From contig CM060841.1 of NCBI GenBank assembly GCA_030762175.1, positions 9,662,001 to 9,726,000 of the forward strand: DNA of 64,000 bases. Reading direction: 5' to 3'. Source of the stretch: Metallyticus violacea (lineage: Eukaryota; Arthropoda; Insecta; Mantodea; Metallyticidae). Below the pieces are notes generated by a model. It saw only the letters and a program-made list of their open reading frames with translations, was not told the DNA's origin and made no database searches. Made by a program: the position numbers and the translations under genes. Shown here piece after piece: positions 11,615 through 23,644 of this stretch (positions within the stretch are counted from its first letter, which is position 1; every line of letters starts with the position of its first letter).

Positions 11615-14600
11615 GTTTTGGATGCAGTTTTAACATTTAACTCAGATAATCTAGGACGAATTAGAGTTTGAGTGAACTGTTAATAGACCCCGGTTACATC
11701 ACAACGGTGCAACTTGAAGATCAGGATCGTATATGCATCCAGAAAACAGAGGGAATGGTGGAGGAAACGTAAAAATCTGCAAGAAAGGAGAGGAAACAAG
11801 AGGGAGATTAGACAGGATGACGATGTTGGCGAAGATGAACCAGGTAAGTTCTAAATATGTGTTAACAAGTAAGAGTTCAAATGTAAACTTTAATGCCTTT
11901 TTTCTCATTTCGATATTTTTATACCTTGTGGAGTATATTCCTCCCACATTATTAAAGATAATGGAATTTAACTTCTACAGTATGTTCTAATGAAAGAGCT
12001 ACAAAAATTAGGATTTTTTTTTGCAATTCTTTTAAGTATCAAGGACATTAATTTCATTAAAATGTTTATTTAAAATAAATTGTTATAAAAATATATCTTT
12101 ACAAGAAATTAAAATTTCAAAAAATGTTTCTTATTACTATAAATGAAGGCACAAATTACACATGGTAAAAAGTTGAACTTGATATCTCAAGTCAGTTTTG
12201 AGAAAAGTATATCTGAAAAATGGAAATTAGCATGCGCGAGATAGGGCGGGATTACTTCCCTTAAAAGCCTATCACTCGTTTCCAGTGTAAGAAAAGACAA
12301 AATACGTCAAACATCACTAGATAGTTCCTAGTCCACAATGTAGCAACAAAGCGTTTTGATTGTGTTAAGGGCAAGTAAAAATAGTTTCCGACAGCTGTTG
12401 GTGACTTAGGTCTGAGTGGGCGTTTTGCTGCTTCAAAGGGACAGCATTCTGGACTGGTTTATAGTTAGAGCAAAGTTTAATTAGATCGGCGTGTTGCTAT
12501 CAATTACCTCAAACTACTTGCGCCTGGAAATACTAAGACGGGAACTTGAGGAATCTCATCATCTGCCCTATCGGCACAAAACAGTGACGTGTACCCCATC
12601 TCTCTCTCCTGCATAGACATAGTCAACTTAGTTCATGCCCATTTAACGCATCGTATTTTTTTTTTTTGTTATATTCCTTTATATTTCCATCTTTACACTG
12701 TCATTAAACTTACCTCTACTTTGAAAATATCTAGCTAATAGTTATAGTGTAGACAATACCTTATTTTCAGTTTGGATTATGGGGCAGTGGCTAAACTGTT
12801 GCAGAAACTCTGTAATAGAAAAAGAAAGTAATATAAATAATAAAGTTCATGCTAATGGTCCCTTTGCAAACACTAGCAGTAAAAAAATTACAATTTTTAT
12901 TTATTTTTGTTATTATAACTTAAAAATTCCATAAAGTCATTATAATAGCTTATTCCAAATAAAAGTGGACATTTAAACATCCCTATAACTTAAAACAAAC
13001 ACACTAAAACACCGGTCAAATACTCAGATAACAATATGTAATGTAAATATGTAAATATGCCAGAACTTTTGAAAAGTTTACATTTTTAAAAATGTAAATT
13101 GAAACCGTTGAATTCCATAACAGAACGAGTTCACTTATTTGGCACTAAATAAGTTACACTTTGTAGTCATATAACAGAGTTATATCATTTGACATTCAAA
13201 ATAACAGATGTCTCCAGAAATTTCCGTAACATATTCTCGCAACCCGCATCGAGATTGGACATGGGGGAATATTTTTTGACTAACTGAAATTTTTCATAAA
13301 GTATTAATCCAAAGGATAAGAAAACACAATAAATGTAACGAACTGATAGTTGCCCCACTGCCAATGCAGCTTTATACATTGGATAAAATACAAAATATAA
13401 GAAAAAGAATTTACCAAATAGACGCTGTAGCGATGGCTAGGGAGCCGTGCGTTGTACTCGCTAGTTTTTCAAAGGCGAATGCATCATTAGCGAAAAGAAG
13501 CTTTTTCAAAATTGATTACTTCGCCCGCACAGAGCCTGACCCCTAATGATCACATACCCACGAAACATCTGCAACAATTCTTTTTGTTTATGACCGTTAC
13601 AACTATGATATATCTCATTATTTATTCCCGACTCAATCGTGAAACCCCATTTCACAATATTAAGTTTCATAAGCACATACGTTCACAGTTCTGTGTTGTT
13701 CTGGAAAGAAGGTAGGTAAGAAGAGTTTAAGTGGTTTTATGTTAAATATTTCAGTTATGTAACTGATCGTGGTATTTTTACCAGTTTGTCACATGTACCC
13801 TATAAAGGTCATTCGTACATGAACATGTGATCGGGATGTTTCTCAAACAGAGCTAAGAAAACGTAAATATGATGTCCTATACACAGCTGATAATTGGATA
13901 CACACACAGCTCATCCAAGAAATACAATCTAGTTAAAGTTGAACAGAGAATGATTACGGATTTTAAGAAAAACGTTTATTAAGTTAAGGAACCCCTTTCT
14001 CGTGCTGAAAAAAGGAAAATAATATGTAACTTAATAATTGAAGTTACAGAAACGTAGATAATCAAAGGAAAGGCTAAGTTTGATTAAACCAACCCAGAGA
14101 GAGCTTACTGAAAGTTACTAAAGCCCGGGATATTACAAAATATGTTTCCTCAAGCCCGAAAACATAATTTTCAAACATTTCTACCCAGTATGGTAACGAT
14201 ACATCCTAACGCTCAGGATGGAGGTGACTGACTGAGCGAAGGAGAGGAATTTGCAAACTAAATCTATTGTTTCTTGTATATTGTTATTGAGAAAATAAAA
14301 AGCAAAATATAACCCTTTTGTATCACAATAAGAAGAACAGTAAAACACACAGTACAAAGGGCGCAAAAATTAAATCTACAGAACAATGCAGTGACCATCC
14401 TAACGGATGTAATGGAACAAAAGACTACCGAAACGTCAAACAAATGAAATGAGGTGCCCGAGATCAATTAATAATTGTACCAGAATGGACCGAACCAAAC
14501 ACAGAAGATAAATGACGAACTACAAAGAAACTGGAATATCAAGACAATTGAAGACTACAAAGAAAATTAGGTATAGCATATACAAAGGATGCCAAATTAA

Positions 14601-14815
14601 AAATCACAAAATTAATATTACATTAAACCGAAGGATAAAATAAACAAGCAGGCCCTGCAAAAATGGAATGAATAAGAATGGGATAGATATTCTCTTAATC
14701 CATTATTTGATGACGAAAAATTTTTTAATTTTTAACGGTCTATCAACTTACTTGATTATTGCTTTGTTAAGAGTGGGAAACTGCGGGGAAAACTCCATTC
14801 CCATAACTTGACCTA
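11615..14815. other. Unassigned 3.2-kb AT-rich stretch
   Basis: No protein family, terminal repeat or RNA gene recognised. Small open frames (up to 85 codons) look random. Two related T-runs and many A/T words only. Confidence 0.4.
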
Positions 14816-14819
14816 ACCA

Positions 14820-15995
14820 GTATTGATATATATTTCTGGCAGAAAGCGATAACGATTTAATGCAATTAATTTCCGAAATAGAAATATATTAGCTGTGTTG
14901 ATTTATTCAGACATAGTTGCATAAAGAAAGCTATGTGTAGAAATGCATGACAAAATGGAGTTTCGAGCTGTTATGTTCTTCACAAAAGAAGGACTTACTC
15001 CAAATGAAATTGACCTGCGATTGTACGGTGTATATGGGGAAGCATTCCCCTCATATTCTATCGTAAAAAAAGGCCCAAACTTTTTCGAATGGATCGAAAA
15101 AGCATTGAAGGCGAAGAGCGTGCTCGTCGGCCCTTGGAGGTGCTCACTGCTGAAAACATCGCTCTTGTGGAAGGAGAAATTATGGAAGACCGGCGGCTCA
15201 AAGTTACAAAAACAGCAGCATTTAAACATGAATAAGGTTAGTGCAAGATGGGTGCCTAGATTTCTTTCCTCTGTTCTAAAGCAGCAACGAGTCATCTGTT
15301 GTCAGACATTTTTGGAGCTCTGCCGAGGCAACGAGAGAGAATTTCTGCAAACCATTGTTACAGGAGATGAAACTATGGTCCTCTACTATGACCCCTTGTC
15401 CAAAAGAGAACCAATGAAGTGGCGTAAACCAGCAAAGCAACGCCTCTATAGACCAAGGTCACTCAGTCACACAAGAAGATCATGGCCACAATCTTTTGGC
15501 ACTGTGAAGGAATACTCTTCATTGACTTCAAAGAGAGGATCACCAAAGTAAATGGGGAATACTATGCTGGCCTAATGCACAGACTACGTGCTTCCATCAA
15601 AGAGAAAGGGCTAGGAAAGCTGAGTGGTGTGTGCCTTCTTCACGACACCGCACATAGCTCTTGTTGCAAAGGAAGCTGTGAAGAAATGTGGCTTCAAGGA
15701 GATCGACCATCCACCCTACAGCCCAGATATAGCTCCCAGTGACTATTTCCTCTTCTCAAAACTCAAGAAGGACCTTCGAGGAAGGAAACTTAAATGTGAC
15801 GAAAAAGCGATTGATGCTGTTTATGCCCATTTTGCAGACAAAGTCTTCTGGCTATTTTGGGTGGGAAAGCTGAAATGTTAATTCGAAGATGTGAGAAGTG
15901 TATTGCAATAAAGGGTAACTATATTGAAAAGTGAAATATAGTTTTTGTCTTTATCATACCTAGAAAATGGTTAGGCCGGAAACTTATGGACCTAC
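14820..15995 (+). mobile_element. Mariner transposon, nearly full length, inactive
   Basis: The right end (15975-15995) reads GCCGGAAACTTATGGACCTAC. Its reverse complement occurs exactly at 51024-51044, at the 5' end of a second copy of the same family, so this is the terminal inverted repeat. The left end near 14820-14842 is a decayed version of that repeat (GTATTGATATATATTTCTGGCA against GTAGGTCCATAAGTTTCCGGCA). The resulting length, about 1.18 kb, is normal for mariner, and one transposase reading fills it. TA target duplications are not clear at these decayed edges. Confidence 0.8.
14945..15881 (+). pseudogene. Mariner (DD34D-type) transposase pseudogene
   Basis: The first open frame (14943-15551, 202 codons) starts MHDKMEFRAVMFFTKEGLTP, the N-terminal helix-turn-helix, and runs through KVSARWVPRFLS, the mariner WVP(H/R)xL signature, to TGDETMVLYYDP, the first catalytic aspartate (about 15364). 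The reading then shifts frame near 15480 (IFWHCEGILFIDF) and again near 15640. LLHD marks the second aspartate (about 15644). HPPYSPDIAPSDYFLF at 15708-15755 holds the third. The family spacing between the second and third aspartates is 34 residues. Here it is about 27, so bases have been lost. The start at 14945 is chosen by similarity to mariner N-termini. Catalytic residues survive, but three or more frame breaks stop translation of a whole enzyme. Confidence 0.85.
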
Positions 15996-16004
15996 TCTCG
16001 TGTA

Positions 16005-16910
16005 TATTCTTTATGTCAACATTTGAACCTTGTATTCTTGACGGTGTCCTAATGGTTTGAAATGATGACTACAAGTATGCTCTTAGAGATAAACTGGAAT
16101 TACATCAGATGAAAAAAATGACGATTTTATACATTTAACAATTGTTCGAAAGAACTTCAAAACCATTTAAAATCCATTGAAATATGGCTGGAATGTGTAC
16201 GTTGACATTATAATGGTCTTTCGCCCATTTTCCCATAATTGAGATTTATCTAAGGTCCAAATTTTGATTATTTGGCATAATTTCTTTTCTGCTAATACAT
16301 TTGTACCTGTAAGGGATATGAGATGAATTTAATAATTGAAGAAAGATAATGGTGCCTGAAATCTGTAGTCCCTAATATGAGCGATGTACCGTGTTTGACT
16401 GCAGAATCTTCTGACCCATTCTATAAATTAACCTCATTTTGAAGTTGGACAGGAAAACTTGACAGACAATTTTGCATCACTAATAGTATCAAAAAAGTAT
16501 TGCTTAGCTGTTAATTCAGCACATTTATATCTCAGACCAGAGGGGAACATGCCTTCTAGAAAAGGATAAAGTTTTTGAAGTGCTTATACAACATTTACAC
16601 AGTTTTTATAGAAAATAAGTGCAGTAACTTCTACACTTTCTGTTCTCTTGTTCCAGTAAAGTTAGGAGCTCTTCCACTTTGCTACTAAAAAACCTATGTA
16701 ACTTTTCATTCTGTTTACTAACATTTCTTCAAGTGTAAATGTTTTGTCACTTTCGATCTTCAACATAACTTACCCTGGGAAGAGAAACTTGAATGTGTAA
16801 ACAAAGTTTAGCCAAATTTTTTAGGCAGGACTTTTAAAAAATGTTCTCAGTAAAAATGCATAAACAATATATCCAGATTACAATTGCCTCTCTCAGCATA
16901 AAACTATATA
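16005..16910. other. Unassigned stretch
   Basis: No recognised feature. Confidence 0.4.
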
Positions 16911-16914
16911 TATG

Positions 16915-17176
16915 TTATCTTGTAAAGCATTGGTTTAACTTCTACTGTTGTTTCGCTACGCATGAACAATCATAGACGTTCTGTTAAAACCAAGTCTCCC
17001 TTCCCGGTTGCCCAACATGCCTTGTCTCACTGTAAGGGTTTTGATGATGCTTTTAATCTAACACTTATTGATACGTTACCTACACAATGCTGTGAAAGTT
17101 TACTCAGAGATAGAGAAATGGCAGATATATTTTTACATAAAGCGCGTATACCACCTGGTTTAAATCTTACGTATTA
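16915..17176 (+). pseudogene. Penelope-like element, GIY-YIG endonuclease end
   Basis: The plus strand reads TSTVVSLRMNNHRRSVKTK, then FPVAQHALSHCKGFDDAF, then RDREMADIFLHKARIPPGLN before a stop at 17175. This order matches the C-terminal GIY-YIG endonuclease of Penelope-like retroelements: an R-x(2)-NHR helix, a pva-H...H segment, and R-x-E...P-GLN at the end. The catalytic arginine/histidine region and the final glutamate are readable. The upstream GIY-YIG strand and the whole reverse transcriptase are absent, so this is a 5'-truncated copy. The 71-codon open frame beginning with M at 16962 is only the surviving tail of a longer protein. Family assignment is from motif order alone. Confidence 0.65.
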
Positions 17177-17179
17177 ATT

Positions 17180-18295
17180 CCCCTCCACCACACTCTCATT
17201 TCTAGTTTCATATGTTTCCATGCATAACGTTACCTTCGATACTCAATATTTACTTTTATCACTTTCACTTGTCTTCTTGCCATTGAAGAACTCGCAGTAG
17301 TTCGAAATATAGCAGTTTCAAGTGTGACTCTTTCTCTGTGTTTTATCTTTATCTACTTTTATTATTAGTGTTAATTTGTTACATTGTTAATAGTGTTTCT
17401 TTATTTTTATGTTTCATTAATATAATATATATCTTACGAATTCTGTTCACTGTTGGCTAGAAAGCCAATCGCCTTATTTTGTTATTTGTACTCAACATAC
17501 ACAAATGTACAAAATTCCTTTAGTCCTCCATCCTCGCTGTTAAAGTAAACAAGAATGGGCAGATCTTTGTAATCATCTCTCCATATTAAAGGTCGCTGGT
17601 TTGTACGCAATATGTGCACCACGTACTATAACCAGTAGTTCTCTCCTCTCTCTCAAATAAAAAACAATTTCGCTTTTTGTACGTGTCGTGTCCTTTTTTG
17701 CAGCAGCACCAAAAGCATTAATTGTATTGTAGCCATAGAAAGCAACAATCTAGTCTGTGATTTACACCTCACACAAATACACGATGTTTTAGCCGAATAA
17801 AATATACAATCTACCTTCCCTAACGATATTCGTAACCACCAAAATTAAACACGCTGCCGTAAAGTGGGCTTTGGTACATACGGCTCATTATTGTGTTCAG
17901 AATGACGAATCTGTTCAAGAAGATATGTACAACTACTGTATGAAAAGTGAAAAATTTAAGTTTCTTTTTCGAATTGTAAAAACTTTATAAAATACAGTAC
18001 TCATTTGGTCTTTATTTGAGTAAGAAGAGAAAACAGGGAGAGGAAAAGTGAAAATACAGATATAAATAAAGTAATAAAAATTAAACAAAAAATATTGACT
18101 GTGTATAATGAAATAGACTAATATTTCCCAAGTTAAAAATAAAAATAACAGAATTTATATATGCATATGTTGTGTATTGTTATGAAACAGGCTAGCATTT
18201 ATGAACAAATATAAATGATACAAGTAATAAAAAGTATAACTTTAAACATAAATATACGATGGGAATGATAACAGAACAACACCTTGCAAGATTTT
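17180..18295. other. Unassigned stretch
   Basis: Probably includes the 3' flank of the Penelope-like remnant. Nothing else recognised. Confidence 0.4.
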
Positions 18296-18299
18296 TTTT

Positions 18300-18507
18300 T
18301 TGATTCGGTTTATCAGTGGACGCTCTTTGGCTCCTCAGGTCATCAGCGTCCCATTCAAATCAGGGCGTGAAACGGCTGATAAATTTTGCTCAGGTTTTAC
18401 TTACGACTTTTACGCCCGAAAATATCCATCGGTCGTGGCCGGGATCGAACCCGCGATCTTGAGTTTAGGAGGCAAGTATAGTTACCACTAGACCACCAGA
18501 ACCGAGC
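18300..18507 (-). mobile_element. tRNA-derived SINE, family B (copy 1, internally deleted)
   Basis: On the minus strand the head reads GGTGGTCTAGTGGTAACTAT (box A region) and GCGGGTTCGATCCC (box B), then the family body. The 3' end matches copies at 29222, 33744 and 36419, including GGGACGCTGATGACC. About 80 bases of body are missing compared with those copies. Confidence 0.85.
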
Positions 18508-18509
18508 CA

Positions 18510-19465
18510 CTTTGTGACACGAAAGTGTCAAATCTTTCACATATCTCATCTCTGATCAAATATGTCTTTTTTTAGGAATGTGTATTTCCTCAGTCACTTT
18601 TGAAATAACCATTGCGTTTAATTATTATTTAGCATAAAACATAATATACAGTGCTTTCGACCAGACTTATATGGGAAAAGTAAACGAGGGAAGTGACGAA
18701 ATACTGAATTCAAAGACACGTATTGCCAACCCGGGTTTATTAAACATCTACTAAAAAATAGCGAACAGTTCCATAACCTCTCTTTATGATATGTTAGGTA
18801 CGCAGCCGATGTCGTGTTCTCAACTACAACTAATGGCGCTTCAATAGATGAAGGGTAAAAGTTGGAAACAGGTCTTGCATCATTTTGCGGAAAAGCGGGA
18901 CATTTGAAGTCCACATTCTACAAAGGAAATCATTTAAGCGTCCTGCTAGACTCATGGAGGGCCAAAGGATAAACTTTCCCAAAACACAACTGCCCTGTCG
19001 AAAGTACATAGAACGTTTGGTCAGCTTCTCTATAAAGGATTTCATCAGCTCTCAGTCAGAACTGCTCTCACAATGGCCTTAGTTATTATTAATTAATGTG
19101 CTTAATTATTATAGGAAGTAAAATCATAAAAAAATATGTTTCAGTACAAAATGTTTTGTTATTGGTATTAGATGATGCCTTGTTACCCTATAATCTGGAG
19201 TAACGAAGCATATAAGCTCGTTCTAGAGAACAAGGCGATATCACGATGTTCCCAGAAAAAAAATTAAGGAAATTAGAGGACGATTGATATGCTGGGACGT
19301 AATTGCGAACCATGCTAATTGGGGAATTCTCCTAACCAAAGTGCGCGAAGCTTGAAGCAATTTATTTTCTGATTAGAATGCAATAATTAGTGTAATTATA
19401 AATAATATGTTTCCATTCATATATCATTCATTGTCGGTCCGCGGATCGCACTTTATATTACACTG
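18510..19465. other. Unassigned stretch
   Basis: Two overlapping minus-strand open frames (98 and 71 codons, 18618-19045) show no known family and are probably chance. Confidence 0.35.
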
Positions 19466-19469
19466 CAGG

Positions 19470-20345
19470 TTTTCCGTTCTAAAACTCCCGTGTTACTTAT
19501 TCGTGAGCAATAGCAACATGCACTATAATGACTACTAACCTTGTTACGAGTGTTTTCCATTTGTATTCAGATATTCCTGGTACGTTCAGATGAAATTTCT
19601 ATTCACGCGCATAAGTTCTTCTTGAGTAATGTTCATAACTTCTGTTCTTATATTGTTCTTAAGTTTGTCTACTTAAACGAAACAGTACCGTCAACGATAT
19701 TTTGTAAAACTCAGTTACAGAAATTTACTCGTTTTTCCTCGTCACAAGGTTGTAATTCATGTAACTCTGTAAGGTTTCTATTTTAAAAGTTTAGCTGCTC
19801 TATGAACAGAGATTTTTGAAACATATATTTGCTGTCAACACTTCTTAGAGACTTCCCTGGAGAGAGTTCGAATGATGCAACAATTTCGTCTATTTGTTTC
19901 TACGTTAAAACATTTCTTTTTCTCTTTTTAGGTTTAGCGTTTAGCGATCTCATTGTCCTCAACTTATTAACCACACATTAAACAGTTTCTGTACCTGGAA
20001 CTAAAATACCAAGAAATGTATCCTGGATTGTCTAAATGATTTGGTTTTTACGTATGTATCGCACATAAATTTCTTTGTTCAAGCGTGAATTTTTCGGTAG
20101 GCATATCAGTGAAATAATAAGAATAATCTAATGTAATTCACACACAACACAGATGTTTCGAACAAACTTTCACTTTTGAGATGCACTATGCACAAATTCT
20201 AATGTTTACAGCTAGATGAGAAGGCAGCGACTATCACAGCTGATAAACGTAGCCTTGAGCGGGGCATTCGCCTCCCGTGCTCTACTGGAATAAAATTGAG
20301 GTCACTGCAGTGCAAGGGCACTACGCTTATACATGATCTATGGCC
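19470..20345 (-). mobile_element. Internally deleted mariner-like element (DUF4817-type)
   Basis: On the minus strand MPTEKFTLEQR (about 20070-20105) opens the DNA-binding head, with YDTYVKT in the next segment; the same YDTYVKT-like stretch occurs in the fragment at 39240-39505. Further on, VSKISVHRAAKLLK and YRVT (about 19760-19850) give the second helix-turn-helix. Then the text jumps to EVMNITQEELMRVNRNFI (about 19595-19650), the extreme C-terminus. All three catalytic acidic residues lie in the missing middle. Possible ends: TTTTCCGTTCTAAAACTCCC near 19469 and, on the other strand, GTTCCGTTTATACCCGGG near 20340-20360. These are similar but imperfect, so the boundaries are tentative. Confidence 0.65.
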
Positions 20346-20406
20346 CGGGTATAAACGGAACGCATTTGTAATTAGTAAATAGAATTTTATAACAACACAA
20401 ACACAC

Positions 20407-20407
<1 letters not shown>

Positions 20408-20454
<47 letters not shown>

Positions 20455-20650
20455 TTACTACTACTACTATTACTAATACTACTACTACTACTACTACTAT
20501 TACTACTACTACTATTACTACTACTACTATTACTACTACTATTACTACTATTACTACTACTATTACTACTATTACTACTAATACTATTACTACTACTACC
20601 ACTACTACTACTACTACCACTACTACTATTACTAATACTACTACTACTAT

Positions 20651-20682
<32 letters not shown>

Positions 20683-21028
20683 TTACTACTACTACCACCA
20701 CTACTATTACTAATACTACTACTATTACTACTACTATTACTACTACTACTATTACTACTACTATTACTACTACTATCACCACTACTATTACTAATACTAC
20801 TACTACTATTACTACTACTACTACTACTATTACTACTACTACTGCTACTACTATTACTACTACTACTACTATTACTACTACTACTATTACTACTACTACT
20901 ACTACTATTACTACTACTATTACTACTACTACTACTATTACTATTACTACTACTACTACTATTACTACTACTACTACTACTATTATTACTACTACTACTA
21001 TTACTACTACTATTACTACCACTACTAT

Positions 21029-21069
<41 letters not shown>

Positions 21070-21082
21070 TTGCTGCTGCTGC
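20408..21082. repeat. Trinucleotide microsatellite (CTA/TTA), about 670 bases
   Basis: An almost uninterrupted array of CTA units with scattered TTA, CCA and TAA variants, ending in TGCTGC units. The variants occur in a locally repeating pattern (ACTACTACTATT blocks), suggesting higher-order units. It generates a false 252-codon Val/Ile frame on the minus strand. Confidence 0.97.
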
Positions 21083-21159
21083 TAAACAGCTATCGTAGTG
21101 TGCTCTGGGCAAACTTTTACTTAATACTATATTATGATGTTGCAACCTGAGATTGTCGA

Positions 21160-21374
21160 TCCTGGTGGTCTAGTGGTAACTACACTTGCCTCTTAGACTC
21201 AAGATCACGGGTTAAATCCCGGCCAGGTTGGATGAATTTTTTCGGGCGTAAAAATCCTAAGTATGGCTTCCTTCGGAAGGGAAGTAAAGCCGTGGGTCCC
21301 ATGTCGTACATTTACAGCACGAAAAAGAACCTCAAGCCTGAAAGAAGAGGCCTCTGAGCAAAGTTTGTTAAAGA
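21160..21374 (+). mobile_element. tRNA-derived SINE, family B (copy 2, intact head)
   Basis: The clearest head of this family. CTGGTGGTCTAGTGGTAACT holds box A, and CACGGGTTAAATCCCGGCC holds box B with the expected TPC-stem pairing. The body then reads through CCTTCGGAAGGGAAGTAAAG and the GAAAGAAGAGGCCTCTGAGC block shared with the copies at 29.2, 33.7 and 36.4 kb. It stops short of the family's distal GGGACGCTGATGACC segment, so it is 3'-truncated. It starts just after the microsatellite. Confidence 0.85.
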
Positions 21375-22080
21375 GTGAAGGAAAAAAAACAAAAGACTGA
21401 CGATATGTTTGTTCACTTATTCCCCCCCCCCCCTTTCTTCTTTGACACAACACACGCACACACACACAAATATATATATACCTATCTATCTAAATACTCG
21501 CCAGCATCAATTGCTAATAATTTCAGAGCCCAGGGTTTATTGGTTTACATAATGGTAAAAAAAGTTTGTCAGATGTTTCCTGAAACGTACAGTTTATGGA
21601 TTTTTCATCTTCCAGCAATATGACGTTATCTCGCTGATCTTCATTTGTAGCACATAATAACGCACAATGAAACTAATCTTCCTTTGCGAGGTACAAGGAA
21701 GCAATAAAGAAGGAATTAGTCCGGACGGGGGAGTTTTTTTTTGTTTTTTTTTTACCTGCAACTTCAGGAAATTTTCGATAGGATTTAAGGCATATAATGT
21801 AACTAGCTTTCCAAAATAAGCCTGCGTTACAAAGTTGGAAGAATTTGATGGAAATAGAGAACCAAACAGTTTATATTTAACGTAAATTGCTTACTCGAGA
21901 TGAGAAAGAGCGATGTTCTTGACTTGCTACAGTTCTGCTTTCTTCCTCACTAAGAAAATACAGCATAGATGACTTTAGAGCTAACTACTACAATCTAATT
22001 ATAGAATATTCACATACGCACACTTATAATTTCGAGACTAACACATGAATATCTCTTAACATTTACTAATATACGTAAGT
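21375..22080. other. Unassigned stretch with short C- and CA-runs
   Basis: A C-run at 21422-21432, (CA)n near 21450 and T-runs near 21735. No coding signal. Confidence 0.4.
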
Positions 22081-22149
22081 TTACCCTTATAATATAAAGA
22101 TAAAGATAGTCTTATTGTGTCCCTGAAGCGCAAACAAGCAGGGAGAGTT

Positions 22150-22805
22150 CGCTTTTTTCTATCGTGGTGAGCTATTGCACGCTAGTTGCTCGCATGCTGT
22201 TTAAGACACTCTTTGGTTACTCCATTTCCCACTGCACTACTTGCTTCTCGGGAAATTTTCATGTTTCTCTTCCTCTTGCTACTCTCGACCATTATGGACC
22301 TGCATATTCCTTGAAGAGGTTTGTCCATCTTCTTCTGGGTCTGCCTTGTGTCCTTTTTCTTATCCGGGGGCCCCACACGGAGATCTTGTAGGTGGATCTA
22401 TTGTCCTGCATTCTTGCGACATGACCGCCCCATTGCCATTTGCTTCTGGTAGCTACTTGTGCGATGTCTGTTGTCTGCGATAACTGATTTATTAATATTG
22501 TAGGTATTTTGTGCTTCAAAGTTATTCCCAGGATCTTGCGTTGTATTTTTTTTTTGGCATGTTTCACTTTTGTTATTTTGTTTTTCTGTTAGTGACCATG
22601 TCTGGCATCCATACAGTAATACAGATATACACAGATTTCGAGCGTCTGAAATCTGATTTTCCTAGTTAGTGTTTGGTTTAACAATATAAACCTAGGGCCC
22701 AGAATGCTCTACAGGTTAATGAGATCCTTCTTTGTACTTCTTTTTCCGTTTTATCATGGGAGGAAATCTGATATCCTAGGTATGTATATGCAGTGGTTTT
22801 AAAAA
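22150..22805 (-). pseudogene. LINE post-RT (thumb/tail) domain
   Basis: Reading from 22805 down, YTYLGYQIS and then EKEVQRRIS give the segment just after the polymerase fingers-palm. The open frame 22567-22292 (91 codons) follows, containing RKILGITLKHKI, KWQWGGHVARMQDNRST and GRPRRRWTNLFKE. The KWxWxGHxAR...GRPxxRWxD pattern is a hallmark of the C-terminal region of RTE/BovB-like and related LINE reverse transcriptases. A frameshift precedes it, and the last residues (about 22170-22290) are in another frame. Confidence 0.8.
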
Positions 22806-23644
22806 TGTATGGGGGCGTTGATGATTAATTAAATTGCGTAATAGATAGAGGGAAGAATTTGGAAAAAAGGAATTCGAATTGATAGCTTTTTGGGTGTATA
22901 ATCTCAGGGGTAAATAATACTTTCTTCCTCTCCGACGATGGTTACCGCTGTCTTACATTTATGTCCCGGCTGTTGAGACTCTGATGCTGGATACTTTTAT
23001 GGCACGGTGACCATAGGGGAAGGAGCATATGCAGATTAATAATGTTTTAGGTTATGGAAGATGGAATACAATTTATTGTTCTTGAACCATTGTACATAAC
23101 TATTTCACTTAACTAATGAAGAATGTGCACTTAATTCTTGCACAACTAACTATCGATTTCCGCTAATTTATCGGAACTGAGGAAGTCCGTCCACTGACCT
23201 TGCCTCGCCGAATACTCTTGCCAGACTGCGGGGCTCAAACTTGCAAGACTAAGTAAAATGTGGTCAGCGTGACTTCTCCAGGTAGCGGATGGCTTCTTCC
23301 CTTTCTTTTCATCTCTGTAGTCACCAAATATTTTTATGGTATCTACCCCGCTTAAGAAAGGTTGTAACAAAATATCAGTTAACACCTGTCTCCAGAATTC
23401 TTTACAAATATTGCTACAAAAGGGCTACGGAAATTTCCAGGTCAGGTTTTATGTCTAGGGTAGCTTTCTGCGCCTTGGCAAGAAAATAACCTTTTAAACA
23501 TAATATTCAACACTTGTACAGAAAATGATATTACACATGGCTATAACGAAGTTACCTAAAATTATTGGTTACAATCAATCTAATTAAATGCGGGGGTGGC
23601 TGCTCATAAATACAGCGTCATATATTCGCTCACATATATGAGGA
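22806..23644. other. Stretch interrupting the LINE
   Basis: No LINE coding is visible here although LINE sequence flanks it on both sides. A minus-strand open frame of 79 codons (23146-23385) has no known motif. Terminal repeats were not found, so the insertion is not identified. Confidence 0.45.

Noticed and set aside
14903..15295. 130-codon minus-strand frame
   Set aside because: Shadow of the mariner transposase pseudogene on the plus strand.
20387..21145. 252-codon Val/Ile-rich frame on the minus strand
   Set aside because: It is the translation of the CTA/TTA microsatellite and has no other content.
21160..21235. Possible functional tRNA gene
   Set aside because: Has box A and B, but no proper acceptor-stem pairing was found and it continues into a SINE body shared with other copies.
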